Part shown: piece by piece, positions 1 to 6,307 of the stretch
Numbering within the stretch: the stretch's first letter is position 1
Layout of the letters: each line of letters starts with the position of its first letter
Assembly: GCA_964401385.1 (NCBI GenBank)
Contig: CAYNYF010000043.1
Location: forward strand, 1-35,619
Origin: CAYNYF01 sp964401385
GTDB lineage: Bacteria > Planctomycetota > Phycisphaerae > SM23-33
Reading direction: 5' to 3'
Length of the DNA stretch: 35,619 bases
Notes under the pieces: generated by a model
Databases searched by the model: none
What the model was told of the DNA's origin: nothing
Seen by the model: the letters and a program-made list of their open reading frames with translations, nothing else
Program-made: the position numbers and the translations under genes

Positions 1-64
1 ATCACCATCAACCTCATGATCATCTGGCGTCTAAAATCGTGTTTTCAACAGAGCAAAACCGTCC

Positions 65-83
65 CGGTTGTTCCGGTTGTTCG
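65..83. repeat. Short tandem direct repeat (CGGTTGTTC x2)
   Basis: The 9-bp word CGGTTGTTC occurs twice head to tail in the non-coding start of the window, about 90 bp upstream of the heparinase-like gene. It could be a regulator site or chance; nothing else in bases 1-107 is recognisable. Confidence 0.3.
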
Positions 84-107
84 TTTTCCAAAAAGCCCGC
101 GCGACCC

Positions 108-135
108 TTGCATCCGGGGCGGGTGCTGGTAGCAT
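108..135 (+). promoter_or_regulatory. Candidate promoter of the heparinase-like gene
   Basis: A sigma70-like pair is present: TTGCAT at 108-113 and TAGCAT at 130-135, with a 16-bp spacer. Initiation near 142 would leave a leader of about 30 nt containing GAGGAAGG at 161-168. The match is moderate and made by eye. Confidence 0.35.
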
Positions 136-171
136 TCGCCCCAAGTGCAAGCCAGAAAGCGAGGAAGGACA

Positions 172-1932
172 ATGTTGGGTGAGCTGTCACCGAGTGAGGT
201 CACGCGGATCGTCCGGGAGAGCTTCGGCCGGCGGGCGATGCCGTACCTGAACGACGAGCAGGTGCAGATGCGGGCCGGGCGGATCGCCCGCCGCCAGGGG
301 ATCTTCGATCGCGTGCGGGCCGAGCTGGCCGTGGACGAGGCGATCGGCCTGCTGAGCTACAGCGGCTTCCGCGAGTTCTCGCGGACGGGCAACCGCGTCA
401 ACTACGAGCGGCTCATCCACCGCCGCTCCGGGCAGATCGACCTGGCGGCCATGGCCGTCTACCTGGGCGTCGAGGGGGCCGGGACGTACCTGGCCGACCT
501 GCTCTGGGCGGAGTGCGAAAGCTCCTGGTGGACCATGCCCTCCCACGAGAACCACGCCGGCTCCATCGACCTGCGCGTGGCCATGTGCGGCTTCCAGTAC
601 GCCATGATCTGCCAGCTCCTGCCCAACCGCGTTCCCATCGAGGTCCGCCGGCGGCTGATGGCGGAGATCCGCCGGCGCGTGCTGGATGAGTACCTCGACC
701 CCGACCGCTTCTTCTGGTGGAAGACGTTCACCAACAACTGGAACGCCGTCTGCAACGGCGGCGTGGGGCTGACGGCGCTGCTGATCGAGACCGACCCGGA
801 CCGTCTGGCGGCGGTGATCCGCGGCGTGCTGGAGAACCTGCCGGCGTTCCTGAGCGGCTTCACCGCCGACGGCGGCTGCACCGAGGGCCCGAGCTACTGG
901 CGGTACGGGTTCAGTTGGTACGTCAGCTTCGCCGCGGCCCTGTACGACTTCACCGGCGGGCGGATCGACATCATGGCCGGCGAGCGGATCGAGCGCATCT
1001 GCCGCTACCCCTTGGCCATGACCGTCACCCCCGGCCAGGAGCTGATGTTCGCCGACGTCCACCCGGGCTTCCTCCCCCCGTCCACCGCGATTCAGATCAA
1101 CCGCTTCCACGACATCCCCGAGCTGTTCGGCCTGTGCCGGCTGACCCAAGAGGGCGCCCTGGCGGTCGGCGCGCTGATGGACCTGCTGCTGGTGGATGAG
1201 AGCACCTGCGAGCCCTTCGGCGCCCGCGACGATTGCCACCTGCCGGAGCTGGGGGTGGTCAAGCTCTGCCGCGGGCCGGTCACCCTCGGCGCCAAGGCCG
1301 GCCACAATCAGGAGCACCACAACCACAACGACGTCGGCAGCTTCCTGGTCCATCGCGGCCGCAGCTTCTTCCTGACCGACCTGGGGGCGCCGGTCTACTC
1401 CGGCAAGACCTTCAGCCCGCGGCGGTACGAGAGCATCTTCTGCAACTCCTTCGGCCACGGCGTTCCCGTGGTCAACGGCCGGGGGCAGGAAGCCGGCGGG
1501 CGGTTCGCCGGCAGCCTCGAAGTCGAGCCCGACAACGGCGGCAAGAAGGCCGTGCGGATCGAGATGGCCGGGGCGTACGACGATGCCTCGCTGAAGCGGC
1601 TGACGCGGCGGATCGAAATCCGCCCCGACGGCGGCGAGCTGCAACTGGTCGACGAGTTCGTCTTCGCCGGCCGGCCGGACTCCGTGGCCGAGGCCTTCAT
1701 CACCACCTGGCCGGCGGAGGCCGCCGCCGACGGCAAATCGGTGACGATCCGCTCCGAGGGCGACGGGTCGCTGGAGCTGGCTTCCGCCGGCGGGGGAAGC
1801 TTCCAGGTCGCCGAGCTGGCCGAGGAAAGCGCCGCCGAGAGCCGCTCCGGCGAACTCATCCGGCGGATCGTCTTCACGCCCGAGGCCGTCGCCGCGGAAA
1901 TGACGCTGCAATTCGTGATGCGTTTCCGCTGA
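172..1932 (+). CDS. Heparinase II/III-like polysaccharide lyase
   Basis: The protein has 586 residues. Family-typical motifs are visible in order: NNWN at residues 188-191 followed by VCNGG, GGCTEGPSYW at 234-243 with the presumed catalytic Tyr242, and a His-rich block HNQEHHNHND at 378-387 opening the C-terminal beta-sandwich. Heparinase II/III enzymes cleave uronic-acid-containing polysaccharides by beta-elimination with Tyr/His chemistry; the substrate here cannot be read from sequence. I chose ATG 172 because GAGGAAGG lies 4 bases upstream; an in-frame GTG at 145 lacks a comparable site. No clear signal peptide is seen at the N-terminus (MLGELSPSEV), so the enzyme may act inside the cell on imported oligosaccharides. 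It is followed after 150 bp by secA, which appears to have its own promoter. Confidence 0.88.
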   Translation: MLGELSPSEVTRIVRESFGRRAMPYLNDEQVQMRAGRIARRQGIFDRVRAELAVDEAIGLLSYSGFREFSRTGNRVNYERLIHRRSGQIDLAAMAVYLGVEGAGTYLADLLWAECESSWWTMPSHENHAGSIDLRVAMCGFQYAMICQLLPNRVPIEVRRRLMAEIRRRVLDEYLDPDRFFWWKTFTNNWNAVCNGGVGLTALLIETDPDRLAAVIRGVLENLPAFLSGFTADGGCTEGPSYWRYGFSWYVSFAAALYDFTGGRIDIMAGERIERICRYPLAMTVTPGQELMFADVHPGFLPPSTAIQINRFHDIPELFGLCRLTQEGALAVGALMDLLLVDESTCEPFGARDDCHLPELGVVKLCRGPVTLGAKAGHNQEHHNHNDVGSFLVHRGRSFFLTDLGAPVYSGKTFSPRRYESIFCNSFGHGVPVVNGRGQEAGGRFAGSLEVEPDNGGKKAVRIEMAGAYDDASLKRLTRRIEIRPDGGELQLVDEFVFAGRPDSVAEAFITTWPAEAAADGKSVTIRSEGDGSLELASAGGGSFQVAELAEESAAESRSGELIRRIVFTPEAVAAEMTLQFVMRFR

Positions 1933-2003
1933 CGCCCGGCCGTGCCTGCGGGGGGTCGAGGTATCCTCGCGCGTTCGCCGCCGCCGGTCTGCGCCGGTCT
2001 CAC

Positions 2004-2033
2004 TTGACGGCGCGGAAGTCAAAATGGCATACT
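2004..2033 (+). promoter_or_regulatory. Candidate promoter of secA
   Basis: TTGACG at 2004-2009 and CATACT at 2028-2033 are separated by 18 bp, in an AT-richer patch of the 150-bp gap before secA. The purine-rich stretch GCGAAGGGCG just before ATG 2083 is a plausible ribosome-binding site. Confidence 0.5.
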
Positions 2034-2082
2034 GGGTTGATTGGAATCGCGGCATTTCACCGATTAGCTTGAGCGAAGGGCG

Positions 2083-5000
2083 ATGATCGCCACCATCGGC
2101 AAACTGTTCGTGAAGCTGCTGGGCGGGACGCGGAACGAGCGCCTGGTGCGGGCCCGCATGGCCGTCGTCCGCGAGCGCATCAACCCCGCCGACGAGCGGC
2201 TGATGGGTGAGTACCTCGAGCTGGTCCGCCAGGCGGCCGGGGAAATGGACCTCGACCCCGACCAGCTCTGCCGCGCCGCCGAGAAACTGGAAGTTGCCCC
2301 GACGGCCGCCCGCGACTGGCTGCGGTCAAAGACGGCCGACTTCCGCCGCCGGCTGGGCGCGGGCGAGAGAGGCGACGACATCCTGCCGGAAGCCTTTGCC
2401 GCGGTGCGGCTTGCCTCCTGGCTCGGGCGGAATCACCGGCAGTTCGACGTCCAGTTCGTCGCCGGCCAGGTCCTCCACGAGGGCACCATCGCCGAGGAGG
2501 CCACCGGCGAGGGCAAGACCGTCGCCTGCTACCCGGCGGTGTACATGGCCGCCCTGGCCGGCAAGAAGGTCCACATCGTCACCGTCAACGACTACCTCGT
2601 CCAGCGCGACCGCGACTTCGCCGCCCCCATCTTCGACCTGCTGGACATGGGCGTGGGCGCGATCCAGCACACCATGGACACGCCCGAGCGGCAGTTGGAG
2701 TACGCCTGCGAGGTCATCTACGGCACCAACACCGAGTTCGGCTTCGACTATCTCCGCGACAACACCAAGCTGTCGGTCGCGGCCCAGGTCCAGCGCCGGC
2801 GGGACTTCGCCATCATCGACGAGGTGGACAACATCCTCATCGACGAGGCCCGGACGCCGCTGATCCTTTCCGGGCCGGCCCACGGCGACGTCGACCGCTT
2901 CCGCAAGGCGGACGTCATCGCCCGGGAGATCATGAAGCGCCATCGCCCGCAGCGGCAGGCGTCCGGGCGCAGCGACGCCCTCAAGCGGCTGGCGCGGTCG
3001 CTGGAGGGCGAGGTTTCCAAGGCCGCCGGCGACAAGAAGGCCTCCGTCGGCAAGAAGCTGGAGAAGGCGCAGCAGGACCTGGCCCGGGCGGAGGCGGCCA
3101 CGGAAAAGCTGGTCAAGTATTACGAGGTCGAGATGGACAAGAAGGCCGTCCATCTGACCCACGAGGGCGTCACCGCCGCCCAGGAGATCGCCGGCGTGGG
3201 CAGCTTCTACGTCGGCGGCAACATGGAGTGGCCGCACCTGCTGGACCAGTCGCTGCGGGCCCACGTCGTCTACGAGCGCGACACCGACTACGTCGTCCGC
3301 TCCGGGCAGGTGGTCATCGTGGACGAGTTCACCGGCCGCCTGATGGAGGGCAGGGAGTGGGCCGACGGCCTGCACCAGGCGGTGGAGGCCAAGGAGCGCG
3401 TCGCCGTCAAGCAGGAAAACCAGACGATGGCGACGGTCACCATCCAGAACTTCTTCAAGCTCTACGACAAGCTGGCGGGCATGACCGGCACGGCCATCAC
3501 CGAGGCCGAGGAGTTCGTGAAGATCTACAAGCTCGACGTCATCTCCGTGCCCACCCATCGCCCGGTCAACCGGGTGGATCACGACGACCGCATGTACGTC
3601 AGCGTCGAGGACAAGTACGACGCCCTGGTGGAGGAGATCCGGTATTACTGCCGCGACCTGGGCCGGCCGGTGCTGGTCGGCACCACCAGCATCGAGAAGT
3701 CCGAGAAGCTCTCGGAGATGCTGACGCGGCGGCACGGCATCCAGCACGAGCTGCTCAACGCCCGCCCGGAAAACGCCGCCCGCGAGGCCGACATCGTCGC
3801 CCTGGCCGGGCAGCAGCACCCGCTCAAGCCGGGGGCCAAGAAGATGGTCGGCAACGTGACCATCGCCACCAACATGGCCGGCCGCGGGACCGACATCAAA
3901 CTCGGCCCCGGCGTGGTCTTCTCCCGGTGCAGGGTTCCGCCCCCGGAGAAGCTCGCGGAGCTGGGCGTGGAGGCGCAGGAGCTTTTCCCGTCGGGGACGA
4001 CCAAGTGTTGTCTGTATTGCCCGGAATACGATGCGGCCACGGGCTGCGCCCACTGCTTCAAGCCCAAGATCGACCCTGACTTTCCCCATCGCGGGCGGAC
4101 GGACTGCCGCGCGGAAGTGCCCTGCGGGGTGCACATCGTCGGCAGCGAGCGGCACGAGGCCCGGCGGATCGACAACCAGCTTCGCGGCCGAAGCGGACGC
4201 CAGGGCGACCCCGGCTCCAGCCGCTTCTTCGTCTCGCTGCGGGACGAGCTGCTGGCCACCTTCGCCGGCGAGTGGACGCTGAAAGTGCTGGGCTGGCTCG
4301 GGTTTCAGGCCGGCGAGGCGGTCGAGGACAAGCGCGTCAGCCGCGGCATCGCCCGGGCACAGAAGAAGGTCGAGCAGCGGAACTTCGACATCCGCAAGAA
4401 CCTGCTGGAATACGACGAGGTGATGGACCAGCAGCGGCGGATCTTCTACGGCCGGCGGCAGCAGGTGCTCGAAGGCCGGGACGTCGAATCGGTCGTGCGC
4501 GAGATGATCGACCAGACCATCAGCGACGCCGTCGAGGACTACCTCGCCGAGAACTACACCCGGCGGTGCATCGCCGAATGGGCCCGGCAGCGGCTCCAGA
4601 TCAGCGTCGAGGCGGATCGGATTCGCGGCCAGGCGCCGGAGGAGCTGAGCTACATCGAAGCCGACCTCCGCCGACAGGCCAAGGACGAGGCCGCCGCCAC
4701 CATCGGCATCACCCTCGGGGAGTACATCGACCCGTCGATGGACCGCAAGGAGTGGGACCTGCGCGGGCTGGCCTCCTGGGCGATGAGCCGCTTCCAGATC
4801 AACGTCTCCCAGAACCAGCTCCGGCGGATGGCGCTGGAGGAGATCGAAAAAACGCTGACCGAGGCCGCCGCCGCCTACATCGACGAGGTGGACTTCTCGC
4901 CGCTGGAGCGATACCTCCAAGAGGGCCTCGCCGCCAAGGCGCTGGTGGAGTGGGCGCGGAACAAGTTCGGCGTGGAGCTGACCCCGCAGGAGATTCCGAT

Positions 5001-5913
5001 CGGCGAGCTCGACGCCGCCAAGGAGCGGATCATCTCGGCCGTCGAGGGCGTGTACCTGCGCCGCGAAATCGAATACCCCGTCGAGTACGCCGTGGACATC
5101 ACCATCGCCCAGTCCGGGCCGGAAAACGCCTACGCGGCCAAGGCGCTGTGCGAATGGGCCAACCGGAAATACGACGCCGGCTGGACCGCCGAGACGCTCG
5201 CGGGAAAGTCCGTCGAGCAGATCCGCTCCGAGCTGGTCGACCTGGCCGAGCAGTTCCTCTCCGGCGCGTCCCTGGAGGGGACGGTCGATGCCTTCCTGGC
5301 GGGCCTGCCGGACGAGGCCGCTCAGCCCGGCGCCGACGACACGCCGCCGCCGGCCGTAGCCGAATGGGCAAAGCAACGCTTCGACACCGACCTCGCCCGG
5401 GACGACCTCGCCGGCCGAGACCTGCGCGAGCTGCTGCTGCGGACCGGGCGCGACTTCCTCCGCCGCGAGCTGACCGAGCTGGAGCGGTTCGTCCTGCTGC
5501 AAATCTACGACACCTCCTGGGTGGATCACCTCCTGGCCAACGACCGCCTGAAGGACAGCATCGGCCTGCGGGGCTACGCCGAGCAGGACCCCAAGATCGC
5601 CTACAAGCGCGAGGGCTTCCGGCTGTTCCAGGAGATGCTCTCGGGCGTCCGCGAGAAGGTCACCGACCTGGTCTTCAAGGCCCGGCTCAGCGGGCAGGAG
5701 GAGATGGAAAGCGCGTACCGGATCACGCAGGTGGTCCACGACCAGTTGACCGCCTACGACGACCTCGCCCGGGACATGGCCGCGCGGCAGGCGGCCGGCG
5801 AGCCGCAAAAGATCAAGACCATTATCCGCGAGGGGCCGAAGGTCGGCCGGAACGACCCCTGCCCGTGCGGGTCCGGCAAGAAATACAAGAAGTGCTGCGG
5901 GAGGAACCTGTGA
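2083..5913 (+). CDS. secA: Preprotein translocase ATPase SecA, enlarged
   Basis: SecA is the cytoplasmic motor that drives unfolded preproteins through SecYEG. At 1276 residues this is far longer than the usual ~850-950. Seen: Walker A ATGEGKT (140-146), DEVD (246-249) followed by ILIDEARTPLI, GMTGTA (466-471), TNMAGRGTD (596-604), GSERHEARRIDNQLRGR from 687, the helical-scaffold signature LLQIYDTSWVDHLL, and a C-terminal SEC-C zinc motif with Cys1260, Cys1262, Cys1271 and Cys1272. Two features are unusual: an insert at ~608-682 with Cys642, 643, 646, 655, 658, 675 and 681, and an expanded region with five EWA-type repeats whose Trp residues are 833, 899, 957, 1025 and 1095. The stop codon overlaps the next start (TGATG), so a small SEC-C gene is probably translationally coupled. 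The window's many exported proteins are likely Sec clients. Confidence 0.98.
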   Translation: MIATIGKLFVKLLGGTRNERLVRARMAVVRERINPADERLMGEYLELVRQAAGEMDLDPDQLCRAAEKLEVAPTAARDWLRSKTADFRRRLGAGERGDDILPEAFAAVRLASWLGRNHRQFDVQFVAGQVLHEGTIAEEATGEGKTVACYPAVYMAALAGKKVHIVTVNDYLVQRDRDFAAPIFDLLDMGVGAIQHTMDTPERQLEYACEVIYGTNTEFGFDYLRDNTKLSVAAQVQRRRDFAIIDEVDNILIDEARTPLILSGPAHGDVDRFRKADVIAREIMKRHRPQRQASGRSDALKRLARSLEGEVSKAAGDKKASVGKKLEKAQQDLARAEAATEKLVKYYEVEMDKKAVHLTHEGVTAAQEIAGVGSFYVGGNMEWPHLLDQSLRAHVVYERDTDYVVRSGQVVIVDEFTGRLMEGREWADGLHQAVEAKERVAVKQENQTMATVTIQNFFKLYDKLAGMTGTAITEAEEFVKIYKLDVISVPTHRPVNRVDHDDRMYVSVEDKYDALVEEIRYYCRDLGRPVLVGTTSIEKSEKLSEMLTRRHGIQHELLNARPENAAREADIVALAGQQHPLKPGAKKMVGNVTIATNMAGRGTDIKLGPGVVFSRCRVPPPEKLAELGVEAQELFPSGTTKCCLYCPEYDAATGCAHCFKPKIDPDFPHRGRTDCRAEVPCGVHIVGSERHEARRIDNQLRGRSGRQGDPGSSRFFVSLRDELLATFAGEWTLKVLGWLGFQAGEAVEDKRVSRGIARAQKKVEQRNFDIRKNLLEYDEVMDQQRRIFYGRRQQVLEGRDVESVVREMIDQTISDAVEDYLAENYTRRCIAEWARQRLQISVEADRIRGQAPEELSYIEADLRRQAKDEAAATIGITLGEYIDPSMDRKEWDLRGLASWAMSRFQINVSQNQLRRMALEEIEKTLTEAAAAYIDEVDFSPLERYLQEGLAAKALVEWARNKFGVELTPQEIPIGELDAAKERIISAVEGVYLRREIEYPVEYAVDITIAQSGPENAYAAKALCEWANRKYDAGWTAETLAGKSVEQIRSELVDLAEQFLSGASLEGTVDAFLAGLPDEAAQPGADDTPPPAVAEWAKQRFDTDLARDDLAGRDLRELLLRTGRDFLRRELTELERFVLLQIYDTSWVDHLLANDRLKDSIGLRGYAEQDPKIAYKREGFRLFQEMLSGVREKVTDLVFKARLSGQEEMESAYRITQVVHDQLTAYDDLARDMAARQAAGEPQKIKTIIREGPKVGRNDPCPCGSGKKYKKCCGRNL

Positions 5914-6164
5914 TGGCCAAGGACGTCGTCGGCGATCGATTCGAAAAGCGGAAGAAGGACCGCAAGCTGCGGGATTTGTCGCGGCGGTCCATGAGCACCG
6001 AGGAGGTCGACGAAGAGCAGGCCGTCCTGGCCAAGGCCAAAGAGGAGCAGGCCAAGCACCCGGAAAGATATGTGCTTAAGCCCGGCGAGACCGTCGGCCG
6101 GAACGACCCCTGCCCCTGCGGCTCCGGAAAGAAATACAAAAAGTGCTGCGGGGCGAAGAAGTAA
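5913..6164 (+). CDS. Small SEC-C motif protein coupled to secA
   Basis: This 83-residue gene begins at ATG 5913, sharing one base with the secA stop; GGAGG at 5900-5904 is its ribosome-binding site inside the secA 3' end. The N-terminal two thirds are highly charged (FEKRKKDRKLRDLSRR, then a Glu/Lys-rich helix). The C-terminus repeats the SecA SEC-C motif VGRNDPCPCGSGKKYKKCCG residue for residue. At DNA level 6093-6152 matches 5842-5901 at 56 of 60 positions, showing a recent duplication. SEC-C motifs bind zinc and, in SecA, contact SecB or ribosomes. A free copy could compete with or help SecA; that role is inference. The frame also runs open far upstream inside secA, but the coupled start is the sensible one. 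Confidence 0.8.
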   Translation: MAKDVVGDRFEKRKKDRKLRDLSRRSMSTEEVDEEQAVLAKAKEEQAKHPERYVLKPGETVGRNDPCPCGSGKKYKKCCGAKK

Positions 6165-6177
6165 CACCCCGCGCCCC
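6148..6177 (+). terminator. Possible GC-rich hairpin at the end of the secA operon
   Basis: GCGGGG (6148-6153) can pair with CCCCGC (6167-6172), and GGGGCG with CGCCCC in an alternative register. The structure spans the stop codon and has no U-tract, so intrinsic termination is doubtful. Confidence 0.22.
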
Positions 6178-6232
6178 GGAATCCCGCCCCCGCTATGCCC
6201 GGCAACAATCTCGGTTTGGGCTTGGATTTCGC

Positions 6233-6262
6233 TTGCCACGCTCGGCCTAGTCTGGGTAATCT
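6233..6262 (+). promoter_or_regulatory. Candidate promoter of the methyltransferase gene
   Basis: TTGCCA (6233-6238) and TAATCT (6257-6262) lie 18 bp apart. The -10-like element overlaps the inverted repeat at 6251-6275, so any protein bound there would block it. The -10 match is weak. Confidence 0.3.
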
Positions 6263-6275
6263 GCCATTGCCCAGA
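6251..6275 (+). promoter_or_regulatory. Inverted repeat / leader hairpin before the methyltransferase
   Basis: TCTGGGTAAT, a 5-bp spacer CTGCC, then ATTGCCCAGA. The arms match at 9 of 10 DNA positions, and as RNA all ten pair with one U-G wobble. It ends 20 bp before AGGGAG (6296-6301), the ribosome-binding site. It may be an operator or an RNA hairpin; no T-run follows, so it is unlikely to be a terminator. Confidence 0.5.
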
Positions 6276-6307
6276 ATACGCCTCAGTTGCCGATCAGGGA
6301 GCATCAG

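Noticed and set aside
187..2055. A 622-codon antisense frame across the heparinase-like gene
   Set aside because: Same GC-driven shadow; no ribosome-binding site or family motif, and the plus-strand protein is clear.
2326..5808. An 1160-codon antisense frame across secA
   Set aside because: SecA motifs on the plus strand are unambiguous; the antisense translation has no domain signal and reflects GC-rich codon usage.
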